This document shows, in pieces, positions 43,415 to 51,263 of a DNA stretch of 59,596 nucleotides. A program made the translations under genes and the position numbers. Each line of letters starts with the position of its first letter. The first letter of the stretch is position 1. The notes under the pieces are model-generated. The model was not told where the DNA came from and ran no database searches. It saw nothing but the letters and a program-made list of their open reading frames with translations. The stretch comes from Planctomycetota bacterium (lineage in GTDB: Bacteria; Planctomycetota; UBA1135; UBA2386), in contig JADZDL010000267.1 of assembly GCA_020851075.1 (NCBI GenBank), forward strand, positions 1 through 59,596. The letters are read 5' to 3'.

Positions 43415-44752
43415 GTGAAGATCGCCATCCTGGGCGGCGGCATCTCCGGTGTCGCCCTGGCCCGCATGCTTGCCGCCGACGGCCACCGTGTCGTGGTCCT
43501 CGAAAAGTCCGACCGCGCTGGCGGTCTCTGCAAGAGTCGTCGCTACGGCGAATTCACGTTCGACGAAGCGGGCGGCCATATCGTGTTCAGCAAGGACCAG
43601 AAGGTCCTCGACTGGCAACTCGCGCGCTGCGGCGGCGAAGCGGGCACCGTGCGCACGGTCCGCAACACGAAGATCCGTTGGCACGACCGATGGGTGCCGT
43701 ACCCGTTCGAAAACGGGGTCGGACACCTGACCAAGGAAGCGATCGTCGAGTGTGTCGCCGGCTACGTCGAAGCGTTTGTGCAACGCCGCGGCGGGGCGCC
43801 GTGCCCAGCCAACTTCGGCGACTGGATCCAGTGGCGCATGGGCGAGGGTTTCGCGCGCCAGTTCATGGTTCCGTACAACGAGAAGATCTGGAAGTGCGAC
43901 CTGCACACGATGGCGAGCAGCTGGGTCGCCGGGCGCGTTCCCGAAGCGCCCATCGAGGACATTCTCAAGAGCGCCGTCGGCCTCGACACCGAAGGTTACG
44001 TGCACCAGTCGGTGTTCTGGTTCCCCAAACACGGCGGCTTTGAAGCGATGGTGCACGGCGCCGTGGCGGGCGGCGGCTTTGAACTGCAATGCGGTGTCGC
44101 CGTCACGCGCGTCGAACGCCGCGGCGACAAGTTCTTCGTCGACGGCACCGAGTTTGATCTCGTCGTCAACACCGTTCCGCTGCCGCAGATCGAGAGCGCG
44201 TTCGCGGAGATTCCTCCCGATATCCGCGCCGACATCCGCGCCCTGAAGCCGATCTCCCTGATCAACCTCATGATCGGCGTGAAGCTCGACGAACCGCTGC
44301 CACCGCTGAGTTGGATCTACCTGCCGTTCCCTGAGCAGGGGCCAACCAACCGCGTCACGTATTTCAGCAACTACTCTCCACACAACGCCCCCGCCGGGCA
44401 CGGTTCGTTCCTCGCCGAAGTCACGCACCGCGGCGAACTGCGGCCAGATGCCGAATGGCTACGTTCGGTAATCGCCGCCCTTGGCCGGTCAGGAATCCTG
44501 CATCCCGAGCACGTCGTGCTCAGTGAGTGGTGCAACAACGAGTACGCCTACATCTACCAGGACCTCGCGTTTGCGGACCGCATCGCGCGCGTGCGCGATT
44601 GGTGGGACCACAGTGGTTACATCACCTTCGGTCGATTTGGCCGCTACGAGTACCACAACAGCGACCAATGCGTGCAGCGCGCCATGCAGGTGCACGAGCA
44701 CATCCGCGAGATCAGCAAGAGCGGTGCGGCAGCGAGGCCGAAGTTCCGGTAG
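43415..44752 (+). CDS. FAD-dependent amine-oxidase-like/UDP-galactopyranose mutase-like oxidoreductase
   Basis: A 445-residue flavoprotein. The dinucleotide site is I-L-G-G-G-I-S-G-V-A-L-A-R with the downstream E in V-V-L-E-K-S-D-R-A-G-G-L. A Y-N-E-K-I-W-K-C segment near 155-162, and W-C-N-N-E-Y-A-Y-I-Y and W-W-D-H-S-G-Y near the end, resemble UDP-galactopyranose mutases and polysaccharide-locus protoporphyrinogen-oxidase-like proteins. It could act on a nucleotide sugar or a polyprenyl or porphyrin substrate. GTG start with GGAG about 9 bases upstream. A TATAGA -10-like box lies about 45 bases before the start. Confidence 0.82.
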   Translation: MKIAILGGGISGVALARMLAADGHRVVVLEKSDRAGGLCKSRRYGEFTFDEAGGHIVFSKDQKVLDWQLARCGGEAGTVRTVRNTKIRWHDRWVPYPFENGVGHLTKEAIVECVAGYVEAFVQRRGGAPCPANFGDWIQWRMGEGFARQFMVPYNEKIWKCDLHTMASSWVAGRVPEAPIEDILKSAVGLDTEGYVHQSVFWFPKHGGFEAMVHGAVAGGGFELQCGVAVTRVERRGDKFFVDGTEFDLVVNTVPLPQIESAFAEIPPDIRADIRALKPISLINLMIGVKLDEPLPPLSWIYLPFPEQGPTNRVTYFSNYSPHNAPAGHGSFLAEVTHRGELRPDAEWLRSVIAALGRSGILHPEHVVLSEWCNNEYAYIYQDLAFADRIARVRDWWDHSGYITFGRFGRYEYHNSDQCVQRAMQVHEHIREISKSGAAARPKFR

Positions 44753-45539
44753 GGCATGTTCGCCAGCCGACTTCGGGTGCAAACGAGCGGAGCCTTGGCG
44801 GCGGCTGAGACGACTCGGTGACATCGGCGCGACAGCATCGAGACCCGAGAATTCGCTTGCACAACGGAACCTGCGCGCCAGCCCCTGTCGTCTTACTGGT
44901 GTTCCGTGGAGACCATGCCTTTCCACGGGGCTCTTTCCTGTCTCCAGGATCCCGCTGTGAGCATCCGGACGCCGAAACGGCACCGCGAATCAGAGGGGTC
45001 TGTTCTAGGGTGAAAGCCCGAGGTGTAGTCGGCCAGTCAGCGAGCTGGTCGGCACGTTTCGCGCTCGCTGGTCGCGGATCCTGGAGGCAGGACTCATTTC
45101 TCTCCCATGTGCTGCGGGGCGCATCGCGCAAGCGAGGCGCCTCGCTCCTTTTTGGGCGCGGTTCTGCGGGCCGATTGCCTTCGAAGGTCCGGTAGCAAGG
45201 CCCCCTGACCGCCAGACATTGCGCCCTCCGGCGGCATGGCGCGGATTCCTCGGTGCGTGGGGCTTGTTACCCGGTCCCCGGCGGAACTAGAGGGAAGCGC
45301 GCCGGTTCACCACCAAGACCACCGACCGGTGCGCCCTGCCCGATTCCGTTGCGGAGGAGAGTGCAGGTGTTTTCCAAAGGGGCTTTTCTTTGCCCATGCC
45401 AGATGCTTTGATGCGGACGACCGTCGTTGACACCACCGCAACGATGGCCATCACCAGGGATCGACACCCACGACTTCACCACATCGGTTTCACCGAAACT
45501 GATAGGTCGCGCGTCCGGGGGCGGGCGCAGGGAGGTGTA
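44753..45539. other. 787-bp region with no convincing gene
   Basis: No reading frame here has credible family motifs or a good ribosome-binding site. It contains a 7-bp hairpin at 44904-44928 (CCGTGGA/TCCACGG), a CAGCGAG/CTCGCTG pairing near 45038-45073, and an intrinsic terminator at 45131-45153. The first 400 bases could therefore encode a structured RNA reading rightward. I looked for RNase P, tmRNA, 6S and SRP RNA signatures and found none. The right part (45154-45539) ends in the ribosome-binding site of a cupin gene. Confidence 0.5.
45131..45153 (+). terminator. Intrinsic terminator inside the non-coding region
   Basis: AGCGAG pairs with CTCGCT around a GCGC loop (45131-45146), followed by CC and five T's. 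It would end a rightward transcript, either read-through from the FAD oxidoreductase or a separate small RNA. Confidence 0.65.
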
Positions 45540-45851
45540 ATGGAACCACCGAAGATTGACCGCGATGCAGTGCGCTCCGAGTGGGCGCAGAAGGGTTATT
45601 CGTGCGAACTCTGGATTGACCCACCCAACCAGGTCTGGCACGACTTCCAGCACGACGTCGATGAGACGATCCTGCTGCTGGAGGGGGAAATCCAGCTGGA
45701 GATGAGCGGCAAGACGCTGCGCGTCCTGGTCGGCGACGAAGTACAAATCCCTGCGGGAACGAAGCATACAGTCCGCAACTGCTCCGGCAGGAAGGCCCGC
45801 TGGCTCTACGGCTACCGCAGCGTGCCAGCCATCGACCAACAGGCTGGCTGA
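45540..45851 (+). CDS. Small cupin-domain protein
   Basis: A 103-residue single-domain cupin. H38 in the W-H-D-F-Q-H segment, E42 in V-D-E-T-I-L-L-L-E-G-E, and H76 in I-P-A-G-T-K-H-T match the two cupin motifs in order, so a metal can be bound. Small cupins bind sugars, phenolics or act as isomerases or dioxygenases; none can be picked here. The ATG at 45540 has a strong GGGAGG 6 bases upstream. It follows the long non-coding stretch and converges on the QueD-like gene. Confidence 0.82.
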   Translation: MEPPKIDRDAVRSEWAQKGYSCELWIDPPNQVWHDFQHDVDETILLLEGEIQLEMSGKTLRVLVGDEVQIPAGTKHTVRNCSGRKARWLYGYRSVPAIDQQAG

Positions 45852-45904
45852 GGACTGGCTGGCTGGGGACTGGCTGGGGACCGAACCGCAGCCAGGACGA
45901 TCGC

Positions 45905-46411
45905 TCAGCCCTGCCGGTGCGTCCAGATCCCGCGCTGGCCCGGGGTCTCTTCGACGCCGATGGACAACTCGCGCACCTGCAGGGTAGGCCAGATGCCGGC
46001 CATCCGCTGAAGCAGGGTTCGCCCAAACCAGGAGGCCAGGTTCTCGGCGCTCGAGTTGCCGATCGGCAGCAGGATCACCTCGTCGGCCGGAATGACGTAG
46101 CGCCGCTCCAGGTAACGGATCTCCATCGAGTCCCCGACCGTCGTCGCCGTGAGCACCGGGTGTTTCGCCGGCACGAGGAAATGCTCGTCCAGCTCATCGC
46201 AGAGAGCCCGCACGAGTGGCTTGATCTCCTTGAAGTTCACGACGAGCCCATGCGCATCGAGTTCGGTATGCAGGTCGACGTAGACCTTGTAGTTGTGCCC
46301 GTGCAGCCGTTCCGCCGTGCCATCCGGGAAGATGAGGAAGTGCGCGGCGCTGAACTTCAGATAGTCCTTGTCGATGTGGATCGACCAGCTTTCCGTGGGT
46401 AGGGACGTCAT
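45905..46411 (-). CDS. QueD / 6-pyruvoyl-tetrahydropterin synthase family protein
   Basis: A 168-residue pterin-synthase-fold protein. The zinc histidines are intact: H24 in F-S-A-A-H-F-L and H37, H39 in R-L-H-G-H-N-Y. The C-terminal G-V-E-E-T contains the substrate Glu. The catalytic Cys four residues before H37 in QueD is Ala33 here, with Glu34 next to it, so the usual 6-carboxytetrahydropterin chemistry of queuosine synthesis is uncertain. The ATG at 46411 shares bases with the divergent cupin's ATG; an alternative ATG at 46432 adds seven residues. No other que or folate gene is nearby. Confidence 0.8.
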   Translation of the reverse strand: MTSLPTESWSIHIDKDYLKFSAAHFLIFPDGTAERLHGHNYKVYVDLHTELDAHGLVVNFKEIKPLVRALCDELDEHFLVPAKHPVLTATTVGDSMEIRYLERRYVIPADEVILLPIGNSSAENLASWFGRTLLQRMAGIWPTLQVRELSIGVEETPGQRGIWTHRQG

Positions 46412-46763
46412 GCCAGCACACCATACAGCCATCGACCTCGCCGCGATCCCCTGGCGTTCTACGCGTTATCCGGGGGTTGCCGTGCACTTCTACGCCAGCT
46501 GCGAACGCACGCACCGCGTGGTGGCCCTGATCGCGATGGAACCCGGCAAGGGCTACCCGCGACACCGGCACCGCGGGGCCGAAGAAGTGCTCGTTCTGCA
46601 AGGCGGCTATCGGGATGCGCTCGGCGACCATCGGGCTGGGGAGTTTGTTCGCTACGAAGACGGCACGGAGCATGCGCCGGTCGCGATCGCCGAGCCCGGC
46701 GCCCCCACCTGCGTGTTACTCGCGCTCGCCCACGAGGGCATCGAACTGCTGCGCGGCGCGTAG
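46410..46763 (+). CDS. ChrR-like anti-sigma cupin domain protein
   Basis: A 117-residue cupin resembling the C-terminal half of ChrR-type anti-sigma factors. Metal ligands appear in P-R-H-R-H-R-G-A-E-E-V and in D-G-T-E-H-A-P. ChrR itself has an extra N-terminal zinc domain binding a sigma factor; that domain is absent, and no sigma gene is adjacent. Role probably metal or oxidant sensing, or an enzyme; unproven. The ATG at 46410 has AGGGA about 6 bases upstream and overlaps the divergent QueD-like start (CATG on both strands). Confidence 0.75.
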   Translation: MPAHHTAIDLAAIPWRSTRYPGVAVHFYASCERTHRVVALIAMEPGKGYPRHRHRGAEEVLVLQGGYRDALGDHRAGEFVRYEDGTEHAPVAIAEPGAPTCVLLALAHEGIELLRGA

Positions 46764-46798
46764 GCAGCGCCACCCACCTCGCGAAGGGCCCTCCACGA

Positions 46799-46838
46799 AA
46801 ACGGCCCGCCGGTGCTGGCAAGCACCGGCGGGCCGTTT
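46799..46838. terminator. 18-bp perfect hairpin, bidirectional terminator
   Basis: Bases 46799-46816 pair perfectly with 46821-46838 around a GGCA loop; the arms end in AAA/TTT. It lies between the convergent ChrR-like cupin and EF-G genes and is very GC-rich, fitting a strong terminator for both. Confidence 0.8.
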
Positions 46839-46887
46839 CGTGCAGGCCTGCAGGGTTCAGCCCGCAGGTCCTTGCTCCAGGCCTTCG

Positions 46888-48981
46888 TTAGCCCTTCGCG
46901 TAGTCGGCGAGGACCTTCTCGGCGATGTTCGGCGGCACCGGCTCGTAGGAGGCAGGCTCCATCGAATACGTGCCGCGACCCTGCGTCATCGAGCGCAGGC
47001 GCGTCGAATACTGGAACATCTCGGCGAGCGGCACCTTGCCCGTGACGGCGCTGATGCCACCTGGCTTGCTGATCATTTCTTCGACGAGGCCGCGGCGGCT
47101 GCTGAGGTCACCGATGACGTCACCGGTCTTGTCCTCGGGCGCCTCGATCTCGATCTTCATGATCGGCTCGAGCAGGATCGAGTTGTTCTCGCTGGCCATA
47201 CGGAAGGCGAGCACGCCGGCGGTTTCGAACGCCATCGCGTTCGAGTCGACGTCGTGGGCCTGACCGTCATAGAGCTCGGCGACGACCTTGCAGAAGGGGA
47301 AGCCAATGCGGCCGCCACCCTTGACCGCCGCCTCGATGCCATCACCGACCGGCTTGATGTATTCGCGCGGCACCGAGCCACCCTTGATGCCGTCGATGAA
47401 CTTGCAGCTCTCGACCGTTTCGTCGACACTGAACTTGACCTTCGCGACGGCGAACTGACCCGAACCACCGGACTGCTTGATGTGGCGAGCTTCGACCGTC
47501 TTCGGGCCCTTCAGGGTCATCTTGTAGGCGACCTTCGGGCGACCGACCTTCACCGGGATCTTGTAGTCGTTCATGATCATGTTGCACTTCACTTCGAGGT
47601 GCAACTCGCCCATGCCCGAGATCACGGTCTGGCTGGTCTGCGGATCGGTGCTGGCCTTGAACGTCGGATCCTCGCGGATCAACTTGCCGAGCACTTCGCC
47701 GAGCTTGTCGCGATCGCCACCGGATTCCGGCTCGATCGACATGCTGATGACTGTGTCCGGGAAGGACATCGCCTCGTAGACGACCGGGTTCTCTTTGGTC
47801 GACAGCGTGTCGCCGGTGATGGACTCCTTGATGCCGACGGCGGCGACGATGTCACCGGCGCGCGCGACATCAATCGGCTCGCGCACGGCAGCGTGCATGC
47901 GCACCAGGCGACCGATGCGCTCGTAGCGCGACGTGCGGCCGTTGTAGTAGCGCTCGCCCTGACGCATCTCACCCGTGTAGACACGGATGAACGTGAGGTC
48001 GCCGTTCGGATCGCTGATCGTCTTGAAGACGAGACCGGCGAAGGGCTGGTCGGGCAGCAGCGGCCGCGCCACCTTCTCGTCGCGGTCGGGGTTGAAGCCC
48101 TCCATCGGCGGACGTTCGAGCGGGCAAGGCAGGAAGTCGACGATCGCGTCGAGCACGTTCTGCACACCCTTGTCCTTGAACGCCGACCCACAGAACACCG
48201 GGGTGATCTTCAGCTCCAGCGTGCCCTTGCGGACCGCCTCCATGATCTCGGGGGTCGTAACCTCTTCGCCCTCGACGAACTTCTCGAGCACGGTGTCATG
48301 GCACTCGGCCACGGCTTCGATCATCTGCTCGCGGCGCTTCTTCGCTTCTTCGAGCAACTCGGCCGGGATCTCGCCTACGGTCATTTCACGCGCGTCATCC
48401 TCGGACCAGATGCACGAACGCATGTTGATGAGGTCAACGACACCGCGGAAGTCCTTTTCCTTGCCGATCGGCATGACGACGGGGACGGGGTTGGCATTCA
48501 ACCGCGTCTTCATCGACTCGACGGCCTTATAGAAGTCGGCTCCGGTGCGGTCCATCTTGTTGACGAACGCGACGCGCGGCACCTTGTAGCGGTTGGCCTG
48601 ACGCCACACCGTCTCCGACTGCGGCTGCACACCAGCCACGGCGCAGAACACGCCGACGGCGCCGTCGAGCACGCGCAGCGATCGTTCCACCTCGACCGTG
48701 AAGTCCACGTGTCCAGGCGTGTCGATGAGGCTCATGCGGTGATCGCGCCAGTAGCACGTCGTGGCAGCCGACGTGATCGTGATGCCGCGCTTGCGCTCTT
48801 CTTCGAGGTAGTCCATCGTCGCCGCGCCCTCGTGCACCTCACCGATCTTGTGGCTCTTGCCGGTGATGTACAGGATGCGTTCGCTGAACGTCGTCTTGCC
48901 GGCATCGATGTGCGCGATGACGCCGAAGTTGCGATACATCTTGATCTGCTGGACGTCCTTCGAGTCCTTCTGTTCAGACAT
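46888..48981 (-). CDS. fusA: Translation elongation factor G
   Basis: The GTPase that drives ribosomal translocation (and recycling), 697 residues, the standard length. Seen: G1 A-H-I-D-A-G-K-T at 23-30, switch [12 protein letters not shown]3 [10 protein letters not shown]4 [10 protein letters not shown], and domains II-V to the end (K-V-L-A-D-Y-A-K-G). The T-G-A-D-F after NKMD is the canonical EF-G form. It stands alone, without rpsL, rpsG or tuf as in the str operon, so it may be an extra EF-G copy. The ATG at 48981 is the expected start. A promoter and leader lie upstream. Confidence 0.96.
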   Translation of the reverse strand: MSEQKDSKDVQQIKMYRNFGVIAHIDAGKTTFSERILYITGKSHKIGEVHEGAATMDYLEEERKRGITITSAATTCYWRDHRMSLIDTPGHVDFTVEVERSLRVLDGAVGVFCAVAGVQPQSETVWRQANRYKVPRVAFVNKMDRTGADFYKAVESMKTRLNANPVPVVMPIGKEKDFRGVVDLINMRSCIWSEDDAREMTVGEIPAELLEEAKKRREQMIEAVAECHDTVLEKFVEGEEVTTPEIMEAVRKGTLELKITPVFCGSAFKDKGVQNVLDAIVDFLPCPLERPPMEGFNPDRDEKVARPLLPDQPFAGLVFKTISDPNGDLTFIRVYTGEMRQGERYYNGRTSRYERIGRLVRMHAAVREPIDVARAGDIVAAVGIKESITGDTLSTKENPVVYEAMSFPDTVISMSIEPESGGDRDKLGEVLGKLIREDPTFKASTDPQTSQTVISGMGELHLEVKCNMIMNDYKIPVKVGRPKVAYKMTLKGPKTVEARHIKQSGGSGQFAVAKVKFSVDETVESCKFIDGIKGGSVPREYIKPVGDGIEAAVKGGGRIGFPFCKVVAELYDGQAHDVDSNAMAFETAGVLAFRMASENNSILLEPIMKIEIEAPEDKTGDVIGDLSSRRGLVEEMISKPGGISAVTGKVPLAEMFQYSTRLRSMTQGRGTYSMEPASYEPVPPNIAEKVLADYAKG

Positions 48982-49025
48982 GGCTGTGCGTGGAGGTTGG
49001 GTCGGGGAAAGCGATCTGGGGTACA

Positions 49026-49095
49026 CGCACGGAACGTGCGGCGGGCATTCAGGGCGCCGGAGCGCCGCTGACCACACCCGGTGGGAATCCACCGG
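49026..49095 (-). promoter_or_regulatory. Hairpins in the fusA leader
   Basis: Two small perfect stems lie in the predicted leader: CGCACG/CGTGCG around GAA (49026-49040) and CCGGTGG/CCACCGG around four bases (49078-49095). They precede the fusA start at 48981 and could be structural or autoregulatory; their function is unknown. Confidence 0.35.
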
Positions 49096-49126
49096 ACGGG
49101 CAACGGCCCGGGATGGAAGGCCAAGT

Positions 49127-49154
49127 AGGGTAGCGTCCGCGCAAACCGCGTCAA
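49127..49154 (-). promoter_or_regulatory. Sigma70-like promoter for fusA
   Basis: Read leftward: -35 TTGACG (49154-49149), 16-base spacer, -10 TACCCT (49132-49127). TTGACG matches five of six consensus bases. Transcription would start about 140 bases before the fusA ATG. It is the best promoter match I saw in the window. Confidence 0.5.
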
Positions 49155-49316
49155 TGGCCGGCGCGACCCGGGGCGGGAAACCCGCACTCCGGATCGCCGC
49201 CAAACTCCTGCCCGCCGGCCAGTTCGGTGTCATCGAACGATCGCACCCACCGTCCAGTTCTCCCACAAGCGCCGCCGATGGTGACGAGGAACTAGACGAC
49301 ACGGGAAGGCTCTCTC

Positions 49317-51245
49317 ATGAACCGAATGATTCGCTGGGCAGCGGCCTTTCTGGCCTTCGCCACTACGACTTCGCTGGTCGCTCAACGCACGCCGGACGAG
49401 GCGCTGCGCGCCCTCCAGGAGGGCAACCGACGCTTCGCCGCCGACAAGTCCATCGCCCAGCCGCTCGGCGAAGGGGTGCGCCGGACGCTGGCGCGTGGCC
49501 AGAGCCCCTTTGCGATCGTGCTCTGCTGCGCCGACAGCCGAGTTCCTCCGGAACTCATTTTCAACGCAGGACTTGGGGAGCTCTTTGTGGTCCGGGTTGC
49601 CGGCCACACCTGCGATCCGGAGACCCTGGCCAGCATCGAATATGCGGTCGACCACCTGAATACCTCGCTCTGCGTGGTGCTCGGTCACGAGAGCTGCGGC
49701 GCCGTCGCCGCGACGGTCGGCCAGATCGAGGCCCAGCAGCACGAACACCCGGAGCCAGCCGAAAGCCACGCTATCCAGCAGCTGCTCGAGCAGATCGAAC
49801 CCGCCGTGCGCAAGGTCCAGGTGCGCGACCTCGGCGGCAAGGACCTGACCGATGCCGCCGAAGAAGAACACGCCCAGCTGACCGCCACGGAGTGCCTGCG
49901 CCGCAGCCCGCTGCTGCGCCGCTTCGCCCAGGTCGGCAAGTTCAAGATGGTCGCGGCGCGTTACCACCTGCAGAGCGGTGAAGTCGAGTGGTTGCCAAAC
50001 CGCCCGTTGCCCGCGGAACCGGGTGCCAAGCCGAAACTCGCGCACGGCACGGTGCCGATGGGCGTGCCGCCGCACGTGGCCCTGCGCATGCTGCAGGCCG
50101 GCCATCGCCGCTTCCTCGGGGATGGTGCGCAAGCCGGGGATCTCACGGCCACTCGCCGCGAACAACTCACGCACGGCCAGCACCCGCTCGCCATCGTGCT
50201 CACGTGCGCGGACTCCCGCGTCGCCCCCGAACACGTCTTTGACGCCGGACTCGGCGAACTGTTCGTGATCCGCGTGGCGGGCAACACGCTCAACGACGAT
50301 GTGCTCGCGAGCATCGAATACGCCGCCAGCCACACCGGTGCGTCCCTGCTCGTCGTCATGGGCCACACGCGCTGTGGTGCGGTGACCGCGGCAGCCGGAC
50401 ACCCGGAAGGGCAACAGCTCAGCAGCGCCATGCGGTCCCTGCTCGCGCGCATCGAACCGTCGGTGGAGAAGGTCCGTCCGAGCGGGGCGACCGGCGCCGA
50501 TCTCGTGGAACTCGCGATCCGCACCAACGTGCAGCGCGCGGTCGCGGAAGCGCGTTCGCGCAGTGCAATCCTGCGCCACCTCGAAGACGAAGGCCGCTTC
50601 GCGATGTTGCCGACCGTCTACGACATCGCCACCGGCGACCTCGCGTGGCTCAAAGATGCCAACGAACGCGCCGAAGCAGCACCATCGCCCGCGCCCGCGG
50701 GCGAGACGAGCCACGGCGCAGCACACGGCGGCCACGATGCCGCGCCGTCGCATTCGGAGCATGCCACCGACGCACCAAAGGCCGACAAACACGGTGCGGC
50801 TTCCGAGCACCACGGTGCAGTTCCCGAGAAGGTCCTCGATTGGGGGGATGAGGACGACCCCCACGGCGCACCCGCTCACGGCGCCGACCCGCATGGCGAC
50901 GCCAAACACGCCGGCAAGACACCTACCGAGCACGGCGCCCACCTGGCAACCAAGGATCCCCATGGAGCCGACGACGGCCACGGCCACGCCGATACCCACG
51001 ACAAGAACGCGGCGCATGGCGCTGCGGCGGCGCATGGGGCCGAAGGCGAGCACGGTGCGCATGGCGAACACGGTGCCCACGGCGCGCACGATGCACACGA
51101 TGCGCATGGCGCGGAGGATGAGCACGCCGAGCCGCCAACCAACAACGCCGCCCCATCTGCATGGACCGACCCGATCGTGCTCGTCGGCATCAGCGGCGTC
51201 GCGTCCTTGTTGCTCGCGGCACTCGTCGCCGTCCTGAAGAAGTGA
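49317..51245 (+). CDS. Exported tandem beta-carbonic anhydrase with His-rich tail and C-terminal anchor
   Basis: A 642-residue protein made of two complete beta-carbonic anhydrases in tandem. A signal peptide ends near V-A-Q (residue 23). Domain 1 has the zinc set C71-A-D-S-R and H124-x-x-C127; domain 2 has C297-A-D-S-R and H350-x-x-C353, so both sites are intact. Residues about 455-610 form a low-complexity tail with 28 histidines in H-G-A, H-D-A and similar units, then a hydrophobic helix (about 618-638) and K-K end. It should hydrate CO2 outside the cytoplasm, anchored to the membrane; the histidines may buffer protons or hold zinc (inference). ATG start 335 bases from fusA, divergent. Confidence 0.9.
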   Translation: MNRMIRWAAAFLAFATTTSLVAQRTPDEALRALQEGNRRFAADKSIAQPLGEGVRRTLARGQSPFAIVLCCADSRVPPELIFNAGLGELFVVRVAGHTCDPETLASIEYAVDHLNTSLCVVLGHESCGAVAATVGQIEAQQHEHPEPAESHAIQQLLEQIEPAVRKVQVRDLGGKDLTDAAEEEHAQLTATECLRRSPLLRRFAQVGKFKMVAARYHLQSGEVEWLPNRPLPAEPGAKPKLAHGTVPMGVPPHVALRMLQAGHRRFLGDGAQAGDLTATRREQLTHGQHPLAIVLTCADSRVAPEHVFDAGLGELFVIRVAGNTLNDDVLASIEYAASHTGASLLVVMGHTRCGAVTAAAGHPEGQQLSSAMRSLLARIEPSVEKVRPSGATGADLVELAIRTNVQRAVAEARSRSAILRHLEDEGRFAMLPTVYDIATGDLAWLKDANERAEAAPSPAPAGETSHGAAHGGHDAAPSHSEHATDAPKADKHGAASEHHGAVPEKVLDWGDEDDPHGAPAHGADPHGDAKHAGKTPTEHGAHLATKDPHGADDGHGHADTHDKNAAHGAAAAHGAEGEHGAHGEHGAHGAHDAHDAHGAEDEHAEPPTNNAAPSAWTDPIVLVGISGVASLLLAALVAVLKK

Positions 51246-51263
51246 TCGCGCCCTCGCGCGCGG

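Noticed and set aside
44712..45195. Possible small proteins of 125 to 139 codons in the gene-free stretch
   Set aside because: Both strands give overlapping open frames of random composition without ribosome-binding sites or homologous motifs.
44753..45539. RNase P RNA, tmRNA, 6S or SRP RNA
   Set aside because: The conserved GAGGAAAGTCC of RNase P, the tag-peptide and tRNA-like ends of tmRNA and the SRP core GGTCCGGAAGGAAGCAGC were not found on either strand.
46615..49071. 818-codon rightward open frame opposite fusA
   Set aside because: It lies almost wholly over EF-G on the other strand and shows no family signature.
50640..51180. DNA tandem repeat region as a separate element
   Set aside because: The repeats encode the histidine-rich tail of the carbonic anhydrase in frame and are explained by that protein.
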